55,549 nucleotides of DNA from Roseovarius lutimaris (GCF_900115165.1 NZ_FOVP01000022.1:1-55549); one strand, 5' to 3'; numbered from the stretch's first letter, positions 6,630 through 16,267 are shown. Numbers and translations are program-made. The notes: a model not told the origin generated them from the sequence alone.

Positions 6630-9077
6630 ATGGCGGATTTTCCAACCACGGCAAGGATTGTCATCATCGGGGGCGGAGTGGTTGGCACCTCTGCGCTTTA
6701 TCATCTGGCCAAGGCGGGCTGGAGCGATTGCGTGCTGCTTGAAAAGAACGAGCTGACGGCCGGCAGCACCTGGCATGCGGCGGGCAATGTGCCCACCTTT
6801 TCGACCAGCTGGGGCGTCATGAACATGCAACGCTATTCGACCGAGCTTTATCGCGGGCTGTCCGAGGCGGTGGATTATCCGATGAATTACCATGTCACCG
6901 GATCGCTGCGGCTTGCCCATTCACGCGAGCGTATGCAGGAATTCGAGCGCGCCAAAGGCATGGGCCGCTATCAGGGCATCGACATCGAAATGCTGTCGCC
7001 AAAAGAGGCGCAAGAGATGTATCCGTTCATGGATCTGCATGACCTCAAGGGGGTGCTCTATGATCCGCATGATGGCGATATCGACCCGAGCCAGCTAACG
7101 CAGGCGCTGGCCAAGGGTGCGCGCGACATGGGCGCGCGGATCGAGCGGTTCTGCCCGGCAACCGGGATACGCCGGGACAACGGCGAATGGATTGTCCAGA
7201 CCGACAAGGGCGATATCCGCTGCGAATTTGTGGTCAATGCGGCGGGCTATTATGCGCAAAAGGTTGGTGAGTGGTTCAAGCCTTTTGGCGGGCGGACGGT
7301 GCCGATGATGGTGATGAGCCATCAGTATATGCTGACCGATGAAATCCCAGAGATCGAGGCCTGGTGCAAGGACACCGGCAATCACAAGCTACCGCTGCTG
7401 CGCGATGTCGATACTTCGTATTACCTGCGTCAGGAAAAGACCGGTCTGAACCTTGGCCCCTACGAGCGCAACTGCAAGGCGCATTGGATAACCCCGGATG
7501 ATCCGTTCCCGGAGGATTTCAGCTTTCAGCTTTACCCGGACGATCTTGACCGGTTGGAGTGGTATATCGAGGATGCCATGGCGCGTGTGCCGTTGCTGGG
7601 CAAAACCGGCATCAGCAAGGTGATCAACGGCCCAATTCCCTATGCGCCCGATGGTCTTCCGCTGATCGGTCCGATGCCGGGGGTTCCGAATGCCTTCGAG
7701 GCCTGTGTCTTTACCTTTGGCATCGCCCAGGGCGGCGGGGCCGGCAAGGTGCTGGCCGAGTGGATCACCGAGGGCCAGACCGAGTGGGATATGTGGAGTT
7801 GCGATCCGCGCCGCTATACCGATTACACCGATACCGATTATTGTATCCAGAAGGGGATGGAAGTGTACGGGCACGAATACGCCATGCATTTCCCCTGGCA
7901 CGAATGGCCCGCCGGGCGCGACAAAAGACTGTCGCCGGTGCATGACCGGGTCAAGGAGCTTGGCGGCGTGCTGGGCGCCTATAATGGCTGGGAGCGGGCG
8001 AATTGGTTCGCCAAACCCGGCGATGATACCTCCGAGGAAAGCACCCATACCTGGAACCGCGAGGGGCCGTGGTCGGCGCGCATTCGCGAAGAATGCGAAG
8101 CGGTGCGCGATGCCTGCGGCGTGCTGGACCTGCCGGGTTTTACCCGGCTCTGGGTGCAGGGCGCGGGGGCCGATGACTGGCTGCGCGGTTTCGTGACCGG
8201 TGGTCTGGCCAAGATCGGGCGGATCAATCTGGTCTATGTCGCCGACGCCCGTGGCCGGATCGTGACCGAGTTTTCCTGTATCCGGCTGGAAGAGGACAGC
8301 TTTGTGCTGATCACGGCCGCCACGGCGCAATGGCACGACGGTGAACTGGTGCGCAATGCCGTGCCCGAGGGCGTGACCGTGACCGAAACCACGACCGAGC
8401 GGGATGCGCTCCTGGTGGCTGGGCCAACATCGCGCGAGGTGCTTGCGGGCCTCACCGATGCCGATCTGGATATGGGGTGGTTGACGCATCAGCATTGCAC
8501 CGTGGCGGGGCAAAAGGCGTTTCTGGTGCGGGTTAGTTTCACCGGCGAGCTTGGCTGGGAGGTGCATGCAGAAAATGCCGCGATCCCCGCGATTTATGAG
8601 GCGCTCCTGGCAGCAGGCGCAAAACCCTTCGGGATGTATGCGCTTAATTCCCTGCGCATCGAAAAAGGTTATCGCGCATGGAAAGGCGACCTCAGCACCG
8701 ACTATTCGATGCTTGAGGGCGGGTTGGAGCGGTTCGTGAAATTCGACAAACCGCAGGAGTTCACTGGTAAGGCGGCACTTCTGGCCGAGAAACAGCAGGG
8801 CCGCAAAAAGGCCTTTGTTACGCTGATCGTTGACGCAAACGAGGCCGATGCGCCCTATATGTCGACGCTCTGGCATGATGGCGAAATCGTCGGCGAAACC
8901 ACCAGCGGCGCCTGGGGATATCGGGTCAATGCCTCGGTCGCTCTGGCGATGGTCCGCGCCGATCTTGCGGTGCCGGGCACCGAGATCGAAGTGGAAATCT
9001 ACGGCGAGCGGTGTCGCGCCGTGGTGCAAGCCGACGCGCCGCTTTGGGACCCTGAGAACGAACGGCTCAGGGGATGA
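6630..9077 (+). CDS. Dimethylglycine/sarcosine dehydrogenase-like FAD- and folate-dependent enzyme (first paralogue)
   Basis: 815 residues in the multidomain order DAO oxidoreductase (about 9-380), FAO_M linker (about 380-440), GCV_T folate-binding domain (about 445-700) and GCV_T_C (about 720-805). The Rossmann glycines are at 14-19 (GGGVVG). STWHAAG at 46-52 corresponds to the site where the histidine of dimethylglycine dehydrogenase carries covalent FAD. GELGWE in the GCV_T part matches the aminomethyltransferase signature. Such enzymes oxidise an N-methyl group to an iminium and pass the carbon to tetrahydrofolate as 5,10-methylene-THF. There is a clear ribosome-binding site (AGGGAGAGAG), and the stop overlaps the next ATG. 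The paralogue at 11982-14429 has exactly the same length. The substrate is not defined by sequence. Confidence 0.9.
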   Translation: MADFPTTARIVIIGGGVVGTSALYHLAKAGWSDCVLLEKNELTAGSTWHAAGNVPTFSTSWGVMNMQRYSTELYRGLSEAVDYPMNYHVTGSLRLAHSRERMQEFERAKGMGRYQGIDIEMLSPKEAQEMYPFMDLHDLKGVLYDPHDGDIDPSQLTQALAKGARDMGARIERFCPATGIRRDNGEWIVQTDKGDIRCEFVVNAAGYYAQKVGEWFKPFGGRTVPMMVMSHQYMLTDEIPEIEAWCKDTGNHKLPLLRDVDTSYYLRQEKTGLNLGPYERNCKAHWITPDDPFPEDFSFQLYPDDLDRLEWYIEDAMARVPLLGKTGISKVINGPIPYAPDGLPLIGPMPGVPNAFEACVFTFGIAQGGGAGKVLAEWITEGQTEWDMWSCDPRRYTDYTDTDYCIQKGMEVYGHEYAMHFPWHEWPAGRDKRLSPVHDRVKELGGVLGAYNGWERANWFAKPGDDTSEESTHTWNREGPWSARIREECEAVRDACGVLDLPGFTRLWVQGAGADDWLRGFVTGGLAKIGRINLVYVADARGRIVTEFSCIRLEEDSFVLITAATAQWHDGELVRNAVPEGVTVTETTTERDALLVAGPTSREVLAGLTDADLDMGWLTHQHCTVAGQKAFLVRVSFTGELGWEVHAENAAIPAIYEALLAAGAKPFGMYALNSLRIEKGYRAWKGDLSTDYSMLEGGLERFVKFDKPQEFTGKAALLAEKQQGRKKAFVTLIVDANEADAPYMSTLWHDGEIVGETTSGAWGYRVNASVALAMVRADLAVPGTEIEVEIYGERCRAVVQADAPLWDPENERLRG

Positions 9078-9700
9078 GCATCGACACCTATCTGATCTAT
9101 CTCGGGGTTTTGGCGGCCTTCTTCGCAACGCCGCCGGACACGAGCCAGCTTCTGGTCATCTCCAACAGCCTGCGCCACGGGTTGCGAAAATCCATGATGA
9201 CGGTGGTGGGCGATCTGAGCGCCAATACGGTCCAGATGACACTGGCGGCTTTTGGGCTGACCGCAGTGGTGGCCGCCAATGCCGATGCGCTGTGGCTGGT
9301 GAAATGGGCGGGGGTGGCCTATCTCGCGTGGATCGGGGCGCGGCTGATGCTCTCGAAACCCCAAAACCGCGAGGCTGTTGCCGCTGCCGGTGGCAGGCTT
9401 TTCCGGCGGGGTTTTGTCACCTCTTCCGCCAATCCCTATGCGGTTGTGTTCTTTGCCGCGCTCTTTCCGCAATTCATCCACCCCACACGGCCGGTGATGC
9501 CGCAGCTCTTGATCCTTGGGGTCACATATCTGGTTGTGGACGGGGCGATCCTGATCCTTTGGGCCTGGGCTGCGACGCGCACATTGGGTCGCATAAAGCG
9601 CCTGTCCGGGGTCTGGATGACCCGCGTGTCGGGGGCGCTGATGATCGCGGCGGCGGTGCTTCTGGGGCTGAAGGATATTGCGCAGGAGCCCGCGAAATGA
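9074..9700 (+). CDS. LysE/RhtB-family exporter (second copy)
   Basis: 208 residues, hydrophobic, with the family pattern in a variant form: FFATPPDTSQLLVISNSLRHGLRKS replaces the usual TPGP motif with TPPD. It contains about six membrane segments. It overlaps the upstream dehydrogenase by ATGA and overlaps the downstream oxidoreductase the same way, so it is locked into the operon. Two LysE-type proteins within 4 kb could recognise different compounds. The altered TPPD motif supports a function distinct from the copy at 5622-6242. Confidence 0.85.
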   Translation: MSIDTYLIYLGVLAAFFATPPDTSQLLVISNSLRHGLRKSMMTVVGDLSANTVQMTLAAFGLTAVVAANADALWLVKWAGVAYLAWIGARLMLSKPQNREAVAAAGGRLFRRGFVTSSANPYAVVFFAALFPQFIHPTRPVMPQLLILGVTYLVVDGAILILWAWAATRTLGRIKRLSGVWMTRVSGALMIAAAVLLGLKDIAQEPAK

Positions 9701-10776
9701 GCCTGCCCACCACCATGTCCGGCGTCACCCTGACCCGCCACGGCGGGCCAGAGGCGTTGGAATGGCGTGACGACCTGCCGGTGCCGGTGCCGGGGGTCGG
9801 CGAGGTTCTGGTCAAGGTTCTGGCGGCAGGGGTCAACAACACCGATATCAACACGCGCATCGGCTGGTACGCGCCCGAGGTGACCGGGGCCACCGCCGAG
9901 ACCGGCGATGAGGTCGAGGTCGGCGGTTGGTCGGGGGTACTGAAATTTCCGCTGATACAGGGCGGTGATGTCTGCGGGCGGGTGGTGGCCGTTGGGCCGG
10001 ATGTGACCGCATTTGCACCCGGCCAGCGGGTGACCTGCCCGATCAACCAGCCGCGGCCCACCGCCGACAATCCGGTCGACTTTATCGCGCTCGGCTCGGA
10101 ATATGACGGGGCCTTTGCGCAATATTGTCTGGTCTTCGCGCGTGATCTTTATGACGTGACGCCCTCGCCCCTGAGCGACGTTGAAATCGCCGCCATCCCC
10201 TGCGCCTTTGGCACTGCGGCGGGGCTTTTGCATCGCGCGGGTGTTGCCTCTGGCGTGCAGGTTCTGATCACCGGCGCCTCGGGCGGGGTGGGTCTGGCGG
10301 CGGTGAAACTTGCCGCTAAAATGGGCGCAGAGGTGACCGGCATCGCCTCGGCCAGCAAGGCCATGATAGTGCGCGATCAGGGCGCCGCAGCGGTGATAGA
10401 GCGCGGCGCACCAATCCCCGAGGGCCGGTTCGATTGCGTGATCGACGTGGTCGCGGGCGCGATCTGGCCCGCGCTGATCGAGGCGCTCAAACCGGGCGGT
10501 CACTACGCCGTGGCGGGGGCGATTGGCGGTGCGATGGTTGAGGCCGATCTGCGCCGCATCTATCTGCGCGACATCACCATCCATGGCTGTACCTTTCAGC
10601 CGCCTGAGGTCTTTGCCGACCTGATTGCCCGCGTCAATGCCGGACAGCTTCGCCCGCTGGTGTCAAAGACCTATCCAATGACAGAGATCAAAGCGGCGCA
10701 GGCCGACTTTCAGAGCAAACGCTATGTCGGCAAGCTGGTCTTGCTGCCCCCGGAGGACTGCCGCGATGGTTCTTAA
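9697..10776 (+). CDS. Zinc-type alcohol dehydrogenase / quinone oxidoreductase family protein (MDR superfamily)
   Basis: 359 residues of the medium-chain dehydrogenase/reductase superfamily: an N-terminal GroES-like half with GGDVCGRVVAVG (about 89-100) and a Rossmann half with ITGASGGVGLAAVKLAAKMG (about 191-210). The strong nucleotide-binding motif and few cysteines place it closer to NADPH:quinone oxidoreductase-like members than to classical two-zinc alcohol dehydrogenases. The start overlaps the LysE stop by four bases. In this operon it may reduce or oxidise an aldehyde or enone produced from the methylated substrate; this is inferred only from context. Confidence 0.85.
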   Translation: MSLPTTMSGVTLTRHGGPEALEWRDDLPVPVPGVGEVLVKVLAAGVNNTDINTRIGWYAPEVTGATAETGDEVEVGGWSGVLKFPLIQGGDVCGRVVAVGPDVTAFAPGQRVTCPINQPRPTADNPVDFIALGSEYDGAFAQYCLVFARDLYDVTPSPLSDVEIAAIPCAFGTAAGLLHRAGVASGVQVLITGASGGVGLAAVKLAAKMGAEVTGIASASKAMIVRDQGAAAVIERGAPIPEGRFDCVIDVVAGAIWPALIEALKPGGHYAVAGAIGGAMVEADLRRIYLRDITIHGCTFQPPEVFADLIARVNAGQLRPLVSKTYPMTEIKAAQADFQSKRYVGKLVLLPPEDCRDGS

Positions 10777-10978
10777 TGATGCCGCCAAAGAGACGATTGC
10801 CCACTTTCCCCTTGGGGTTGTGGCCACGGTCATGCCCAAAGCCACGTTTCCAGTGCGTGACGACGCGACCACCGGATTTGGCGAAATCCGCTCGCGAGGC
10901 CCCCGTTCTGGTGATGGGGTGAGCGCGGCCAGGATGATCGCATTTTATAAACTCAAACTCGCGGAGATTTACCCATGA
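10766..10978 (+). pseudogene. Remnant of a pyridoxamine-5'-phosphate-oxidase-like flavoprotein
   Basis: A 70-residue frame overlapping the end of the oxidoreductase gene and the first bases of the methyltransferase gene. Its start (LNDAAKETIAHFPLGVVATV) and the following PKATFPV and FGEIRSRG segments resemble the N-terminal part of PNPOx-like split-barrel flavoproteins, which usually read VATV...G.P..SPKGTF...FGEIRSPG. About seven residues between VATV and PKATF and the whole C-terminal half appear to be missing. It is probably a deletion remnant kept in frame because it bridges two coupled genes. A small functional protein cannot be excluded. Confidence 0.45.
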
Positions 10979-11871
10979 CCGCAATCACCCTTCTGGACGG
11001 GTCCATCGGACAGGAACTTGTCAAACGCTCGGGCGATCGGGCGACGCCACTCTGGTCGACACAGGTGATGATGGAGCACCCCGAGCTGGTGCGCGAGGTG
11101 CACGACAGCTATTTCGCCGCCGGCGCCAGCGTCGCGACGACCAACACCTATGCGGTGCTGCGTGACCGGCTGGCGCGGGTTGATATGGAGCATCGGACCG
11201 CCGAGCTGAGCGATGTGGCGATCACCGCCGCCTGCGCGGCACGCGATGCGCATGGCGGTGGCCGTGTGGCGGGGGCGCTTGGACCGCTGATCGCCTCCTA
11301 TCGGCCTGATATCTGCCCGCCCGCCGAAAAGGCCGCCGCGCTTTATGCCGAGCCGGTGCGCCTGATGGCCAATCGGGTCGATCTGTTGCTCTTGGAAACC
11401 ATGTCATCCGTCGATCAGGCCGAAGGTGCGTTGCGCGCGGCCATGGGGCAGGGCGTGCCGGTCTGGCTCGCGGTGACGGTCATGGACGGCGATGGCACAC
11501 GCCTGCGCTCCGGCGAAGCACTGGCCGATCTTGCCCCGGTGGTGGCGCGCCATGCCCCGGATGCGGTCTTGATCAACTGCACCCGCCCCGAGGCGGTCGC
11601 GCTCGCCCTGGATATCATCGCCGCCTTTGGCAAACCCATTGGGGCCTATGCCAATGGTTTTACCCGGATCAGCGATGGCTTTCTGCAAGACGCCCCGACC
11701 GTCGATGCCCTGGAACAGCGCGACGATATGAGCCCTGCGGCCTATGCCGATATCGCCATGGGCTGGCTTGATCAGGGCGCCACGATCTTGGGCGGCTGCT
11801 GCGAGATCGGCCCTGACCATATCGCCGAACTGGCGCGGCGCCTTACAACGGCGGGTCATACGATTGTCTGA
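10975..11871 (+). CDS. Homocysteine S-methyltransferase family protein
   Basis: 298 residues, a single S-methyl_trans TIM barrel. Zinc ligands typical of the family are present: Cys202 in LINCTRPEA and Cys275-Cys276 in LGGCCEIGP. The substrate-loop start LLDGSIGQEL is also typical. Family members move a methyl group from S-methylmethionine, S-adenosylmethionine or betaine to homocysteine, giving methionine; the length fits the short bacterial group and does not decide the donor. It lies between two dimethylglycine-dehydrogenase-like genes, which suggests a betaine- or sulfonium-type methyl donor whose demethylated product is oxidised by the neighbours. The ATG at 10975 overlaps the stop of the preceding remnant. 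Confidence 0.85.
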   Translation: MTAITLLDGSIGQELVKRSGDRATPLWSTQVMMEHPELVREVHDSYFAAGASVATTNTYAVLRDRLARVDMEHRTAELSDVAITAACAARDAHGGGRVAGALGPLIASYRPDICPPAEKAAALYAEPVRLMANRVDLLLLETMSSVDQAEGALRAAMGQGVPVWLAVTVMDGDGTRLRSGEALADLAPVVARHAPDAVLINCTRPEAVALALDIIAAFGKPIGAYANGFTRISDGFLQDAPTVDALEQRDDMSPAAYADIAMGWLDQGATILGGCCEIGPDHIAELARRLTTAGHTIV

Positions 11872-11880
11872 CACCCGGTC

Positions 11881-11901
11881 TTCTTCTTGGCTCAAATACT
11901 C
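11881..11901 (-). repeat. GAGTATTT...GCCAAGAAGAA intergenic repeat, copy 1
   Basis: On the minus strand this reads GAGTATTTGAGCCAAGAAGA and is one of three copies of a second repeat form (also 50183 and 52181). It lies in the 110-base gap after the methyltransferase gene, close behind the stop codon. Confidence 0.6.
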
Positions 11902-11981
11902 AATCGCGAGGGGCAAAGCCCCTCGCCCCGGTCGGACGCGCCAGCGTTCGAAACTTTAACCCTTGAAACGCGAGGTTGATC

Positions 11982-14429
11982 ATGACTGACATTCCGCAAA
12001 AGGCCCGTGTGGTCATCATCGGCGGCGGCGTGGTGGGCTGTTCGGTGGCCTATCACCTGACCAAACTGGGCTGGCAGGATGTCGTTCTGCTGGAACGCAA
12101 ACAGCTGACTTCGGGCACCACCTGGCATGCCGCCGGCCTGATCGCTCAGCTCCGCGCAACCGCCAATATGACCAGGCTGGCGAAATACAGCCAGGAACTC
12201 TACGGTGCTCTCGAAGAGGAAACCGGTGTCGCCACCGGCTTCAAGCGGGTTGGCTCGATCACCGTTGCCCTGACCGACGAGCGGCGCGAAGAGATATTCC
12301 GCTCCGCCGCCATGGCCCGCGCCTTCGGCGTTGATGTCGAAGAAATCAGCCCCGCCGAGGTCAAGGCAAAATACCCCCATCTCAACACCGACGACGTGAT
12401 TGCGGGGGTCTACCTCGACAAGGACGGCCAGGGCGACCCGGCCAATATCGCGCTTGCCCTGGCCAAGGGCGCGCGGATGCGCGGTGCGCTGATCAAGGAG
12501 CGCGTCAAGGTCACCGGCCTTGCGCGCAAGGATCGTCGCGTGACCGGCGTCGACTGGGCCGCAGAGGACGGCAGTTTGGGCCATATCGAGGCCGAGATGA
12601 TCGTCAATTGCGCCGGCATGTGGGGTCATGAGGTGGGCCGCATGGCGGGCATCAATGTGCCGCTTCAGGCCTGCGAACATTTCTATATTGTCAGCGAACC
12701 GATTGCCGGGCTGACCCAATTGCCGGTGCTGCGGGTGCCCGATGAATGCGCCTATTACAAGGAAGACGCCGGCAAGATGATGCTTGGCGCCTTCGAGCCG
12801 AACGCCAAACCCTGGGGCATGGCGGGCATCCCCGAGAGTTTCGAGTTTGACCAACTCCCCGAGGATTTCGATCATTTCGAGCCGATCCTCGAATGGGCCG
12901 TCAACCGGATGCCGATGCTGGGCGAGGCGGGGATTCACACCTTTTTCAACGGCCCCGAAAGCTTTACTCCCGATGATGCCTATCACCTGGGTCTCGCGCC
13001 CGAGATGGATAACGTCTGGGTCGCGGCCGGATTCAACTCGGTCGGTATTCAATCGGCGGGCGGGGCCGGCATGGCGCTTGCGCAATGGATGGAGGATGGC
13101 GCAAAGCCGTTTGATCTTGGCGATGTCGACATTTCCCGGATGCAGCCGTTTCAGGGCAACAAACGCTATCTCTTTGAGCGCTCCCGCGAAACGCTGGGGC
13201 TGCTTTATGCCGATCACTTCCCCTATCGCCAAAAGGCCACCGCGCGCGGTGTGCGGCGCACGCCGTTTCACGCCCAGCTTCTGGAGCAGGGTGCGGTGAT
13301 GGGCGAGATTGCCGGATGGGAGCGCGCCAACTGGTTCGCCAATCCCGGTCAGGCGCGCGAATACCAGTATTCGTGGAAACGCCAGAACTGGTTTGAAAAC
13401 GCCGCCGCCGAGCATCACGCGATCCGCAATGGGGTCGGGCTTTATGACATGTCGTCCTTTGGCAAGATCCGGGTGGAGGGCCCGCAGGCCGAGGCGTTCC
13501 TGAACCACATCGGAGGCGGCGATTACTCGGTGCCGGTCGGCAAGATCGTCTATACGCAATTCCTCAACGCGCGCGGCGGCATCGAGGCGGATGTGACCGT
13601 GACCCGCCTGTCTGAGACTGCTTATCTGGTGGTCACCCCGGCGGCCACACGGCTGGCCGACCAGACATGGATGATGCGCCACAAGGGCAACTTCAACGTG
13701 GTGATCACCGATGTCACCGCAGGCGAAGGCGTGTTGGCGGTGATGGGCCCCAAGGCCCGCGAGGTGATGCAGGCGGTCTCGCCGAATGATTTCAGCAATG
13801 CTGTCAATCCTTTCGGCACCGCGCAGGAGATTGAGCTGGGCATGGCCCTCGCGCGGGTGCATCGCGTGACCTATGTGGGCGAGTTGGGGTGGGAAATCTA
13901 TGTCAGCGCCGATATGGCCGCGCATGCCTTCGAGACGATCCTCGCCGCCGGGCAGGCGCATGGCATGAAACTTTGCGGCATGCATATGATGGATAGTTGC
14001 CGGATCGAAAAGGGCTTTCGCCATTTCGGCCATGACATCACCTGTGAGGACCATGTGCTTGAGGCCGGGCTTGGCTTTGCGGTCAAGACCGACAAGCCCA
14101 ATTTCATTGGCCGCGACGCGGTGCTGCGCAAACGCGAGACCGGGCTTGAGCGTCGCCTTGTGCAATTCCGCCTGAGCGATCCCGAGCCGATGCTTTACCA
14201 CAACGAGCCGGTTTTGCGCGATGGCAAGATCGTCGGCTTCCTCAGCTCTGGCGCCTATGGGCATCATCTTGGCGCGGCGATGGGTCTTGGCTATGTGCCC
14301 TGCAAGGGCGAGAGCGCGGCAGAGGTGCTAGCGTCCAGCTATGAGATCGACGTGGCGGGTAGGCGGGTGCGCGCCGAGGCGAGCCTCAAGCCGATGTATG
14401 ATCCCAAATCCGAGCGCGTGAAAGTCTGA
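11982..14429 (+). CDS. Dimethylglycine/sarcosine dehydrogenase-like FAD- and folate-dependent enzyme (second paralogue)
   Basis: 815 residues, the same domain order as 6630-9077: DAO with GGGVVG at 14-19 and TTWHAAG at 46-52 (the covalent-FAD histidine region), FAO_M, GCV_T with GELGWE, and GCV_T_C. The ATG at 11982 follows a GCGAGG ribosome-binding site; an in-frame TTG two codons upstream is less likely. It differs from its paralogue through most of the substrate half (AGLIAQLRA after WHAAG, against AGNVPTFST), so the two probably act on different N-methyl substrates, for example successive steps of a demethylation series. A 110-base gap holding a repeat separates it from the methyltransferase, so it may also have its own promoter. 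Confidence 0.9.
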   Translation: MTDIPQKARVVIIGGGVVGCSVAYHLTKLGWQDVVLLERKQLTSGTTWHAAGLIAQLRATANMTRLAKYSQELYGALEEETGVATGFKRVGSITVALTDERREEIFRSAAMARAFGVDVEEISPAEVKAKYPHLNTDDVIAGVYLDKDGQGDPANIALALAKGARMRGALIKERVKVTGLARKDRRVTGVDWAAEDGSLGHIEAEMIVNCAGMWGHEVGRMAGINVPLQACEHFYIVSEPIAGLTQLPVLRVPDECAYYKEDAGKMMLGAFEPNAKPWGMAGIPESFEFDQLPEDFDHFEPILEWAVNRMPMLGEAGIHTFFNGPESFTPDDAYHLGLAPEMDNVWVAAGFNSVGIQSAGGAGMALAQWMEDGAKPFDLGDVDISRMQPFQGNKRYLFERSRETLGLLYADHFPYRQKATARGVRRTPFHAQLLEQGAVMGEIAGWERANWFANPGQAREYQYSWKRQNWFENAAAEHHAIRNGVGLYDMSSFGKIRVEGPQAEAFLNHIGGGDYSVPVGKIVYTQFLNARGGIEADVTVTRLSETAYLVVTPAATRLADQTWMMRHKGNFNVVITDVTAGEGVLAVMGPKAREVMQAVSPNDFSNAVNPFGTAQEIELGMALARVHRVTYVGELGWEIYVSADMAAHAFETILAAGQAHGMKLCGMHMMDSCRIEKGFRHFGHDITCEDHVLEAGLGFAVKTDKPNFIGRDAVLRKRETGLERRLVQFRLSDPEPMLYHNEPVLRDGKIVGFLSSGAYGHHLGAAMGLGYVPCKGESAAEVLASSYEIDVAGRRVRAEASLKPMYDPKSERVKV

Positions 14430-14473
14430 GCCGCGATCCGGCGGGCATCCGGCTGCGGCGGGATGCCTCCGGC

Positions 14474-14498
14474 GGGAGTATTTCTGGAAAGATGAAAG
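14474..14498 (+). repeat. GGAGTATTT...GGAAAGATGAAAG intergenic repeat, copy 2
   Basis: Lies 45 bases after the dehydrogenase stop and is preceded by a small hairpin with arms GCATCC and GGATGC. Same strand as the gene it follows. Confidence 0.8.
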
Positions 14499-14533
14499 CC
14501 CAGGCATATGTCGCGCATTTGTGAGCGTCTGCA

Positions 14534-14562
14534 TTGATCCTGTCCCGGCTTGCGCATATAGC
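14534..14562 (+). promoter_or_regulatory. Candidate sigma-70-type promoter of dapD
   Basis: TTGATC at 14534-14539 and TATAGC at 14557-14562 are separated by 17 bases, with the dapD start 37 bases further on. This is the best match in the gap between the dehydrogenase and dapD. Confidence 0.4.
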
Positions 14563-14598
14563 CGGGGCAACCTGTTTGTGAAAGCCGAGGAATGGACC

Positions 14599-15426
14599 AT
14601 GTCGAACGCACAACTCGAAACTGCCATCGAAGCCGCCTGGGAGGCACGTGATACCATCACCCCGAGCACCGGCGGCGAAACCCGTGAGGCGATCGAGGAC
14701 ACGCTGAACGCGCTCGACAGTGGCAAGTTGCGCGTCGCCGAGCGCGGCGCAAACGGTGACTGGCATGTCAATCAATGGGCGAAAAAGGCGGTTCTTCTGG
14801 GGTTCCGCATCAAGGATATGGAAATCCATGACAACGGCCCGCAGGGTGGCGGCTGGTGGGACAAGGTTGACAGCAAATTCAAGGGCTGGGGCGACAACCA
14901 GTGGAAAACGGCCGGGTTTCGCGCGGTGCCCAACTGTGTGGTGCGCAAATCGGCCTTTATCGCGCCCGGCGTGGTGTTGATGCCGTCGTTCGTCAACCTT
15001 GGCGCCTATGTGGACGAGGGCACCATGGTGGATACATGGGCCACGGTCGGCTCTTGCGCGCAGATCGGCAAGAACGTGCATCTGTCGGGCGGCGTCGGCA
15101 TTGGCGGCGTTCTAGAGCCGATGCAGGCGGGGCCGACGATCATCGAGGACAACTGTTTTATCGGCGCGCGCTCCGAGGTGGTCGAGGGCTGTATCGTCCG
15201 CGAAGGCTCGGTGCTTGGCATGGGTGTTTTCATCGGCAAATCCACCAAGATCGTCGATCGTGAAACCGGCAACGTGAGCTATGGCGAAGTGCCTGCCGGG
15301 TCGGTGGTCGTGGCCGGTTCGATGCCGAGCAAGAACGGTATTCACCTCTATTGTGCCGTCATCGTCAAGCGGGTGGATGCGCAGACCCGCTCGAAAACCT
15401 CGATCAACGAGCTGTTGCGCGACTGA
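14599..15426 (+). CDS. dapD: 2,3,4,5-tetrahydropyridine-2,6-dicarboxylate N-succinyltransferase
   Basis: 275 residues, nearly the length of E. coli DapD. It succinylates tetrahydrodipicolinate in the succinylase branch of diaminopimelate and lysine synthesis. The central region is a left-handed beta-helix of hexapeptide repeats ([26 protein letters not shown]), and [12 protein letters not shown] and GMGVFIG continue the coil. The N-terminal [18 protein letters not shown] is typical. The ATG at 14599 has a GCCGAGGA ribosome-binding site; earlier in-frame starts cover the candidate promoter. dapE is 6 kb downstream and dapB 25 kb away, so the pathway is dispersed. A hairpin terminator follows. 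Confidence 0.97.
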   Translation: MSNAQLETAIEAAWEARDTITPSTGGETREAIEDTLNALDSGKLRVAERGANGDWHVNQWAKKAVLLGFRIKDMEIHDNGPQGGGWWDKVDSKFKGWGDNQWKTAGFRAVPNCVVRKSAFIAPGVVLMPSFVNLGAYVDEGTMVDTWATVGSCAQIGKNVHLSGGVGIGGVLEPMQAGPTIIEDNCFIGARSEVVEGCIVREGSVLGMGVFIGKSTKIVDRETGNVSYGEVPAGSVVVAGSMPSKNGIHLYCAVIVKRVDAQTRSKTSINELLRD

Positions 15427-15450
15427 TATCCGCGCGCCTTTTGCCAATGA

Positions 15451-15474
15451 AACGCCCCTTTCGCGAGGGGCGTT
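15451..15474 (+). terminator. Hairpin terminator after dapD
   Basis: AACGCCCCT and AGGGGCGTT form a nine-base-pair stem with a six-base loop, 25 bases after the dapD stop. The trailing T-run is weak. Confidence 0.6.
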
Positions 15475-15576
15475 TGCGTTTGGGGCGAGGTGTTTGCCCA
15501 AACCGAGCGGGTCTGATATATGTCAGGGCCGGTTGCGGTGCGATGTGATGGCAAGGCTCTGGCAGTGGGGTAATAC

Positions 15577-16251
15577 ATGCGTGCGCTGACCTTCCAAACC
15601 GCCACTTTAATGCTGCTGTCCTGGCCTGTGCATTCCGAAACCCTGTCCTGCGCGGGGTCAAAGGTCACCGTGACCGCCCTACGGGCGCACGACGCGCGGC
15701 TGGCCTGTGATGCGGCAGCGCATGCAAAGACGCTTTTTGAAAGCTGCAACATTCCGGCGATCACGCGGCCTTTGCGTATCAGCGTGGTTGAAGACCTCAA
15801 GCCCAATTGTTTTGGGCAATATCATTGCGGTGAAGACCGGATCGAGCTGCTTGCGCCCCCGGCGATGCAGGCACGGCTTTCGCCCGACAGCGCCTACGGC
15901 GAGCTGTCAAACGATGCCTTTTTCAAGAGTATCGCCGTGCATGAGCTGACCCATTCGGCACTTGATGATATGCCATGCCCGTTCAAAGCGTGCCTTGTTG
16001 CGCATGAATATATTGCCTATGTCATGCAGGCCATGTCGCTGTCGCCCGAGGCGCAGCGTCAGTTCGTCAAAGGCGTTGATCTTGAACGCAAGGTTTCACG
16101 CGATGAGTTGAACCCGTTCATATATTTCATGGCGCCCGATCTTTTTGCCCGCAAAGCCTGGCTGCATTTTTCACAGCGCGATGATCCCTGCGGGTTTGTT
16201 GGCCAAATTGTCGATGGGGCCGTGCTGCTGGATTATGAACGGTTCGAGTGA
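15577..16251 (+). CDS. Secreted putative metallopeptidase-like protein (HExxH)
   Basis: 224 residues with a signal peptide (about 1-20, ending near VHSET) and a mature domain with several cysteines. The sequence AVHELTHSALDDM contains HELTH, an HExxH motif preceded by hydrophobic residues, as in zinc metallopeptidases. A second segment, FKACLVAHEYIAY, has a further histidine-glutamate pair that could supply the third ligand. I recognise this only as a conserved uncharacterised periplasmic protein type of Rhodobacterales. It lies after the dapD terminator and converges with the rhodanese gene. Confidence 0.7.
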   Translation: MRALTFQTATLMLLSWPVHSETLSCAGSKVTVTALRAHDARLACDAAAHAKTLFESCNIPAITRPLRISVVEDLKPNCFGQYHCGEDRIELLAPPAMQARLSPDSAYGELSNDAFFKSIAVHELTHSALDDMPCPFKACLVAHEYIAYVMQAMSLSPEAQRQFVKGVDLERKVSRDELNPFIYFMAPDLFARKAWLHFSQRDDPCGFVGQIVDGAVLLDYERFE

Positions 16252-16267
16252 GCGCGTGCCGCAGGTT

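Noticed and set aside
7389..9128. Minus-strand open frame of 579 codons
   Set aside because: Antisense to the first dehydrogenase paralogue, with the typical arginine/histidine-rich shadow composition.
11892..14267. Long minus-strand open frame of 791 codons
   Set aside because: It is antisense to the 815-residue dehydrogenase gene; long antisense frames are expected in G+C-rich DNA, and its translation is rich in histidine, arginine and glycine with no family motif.
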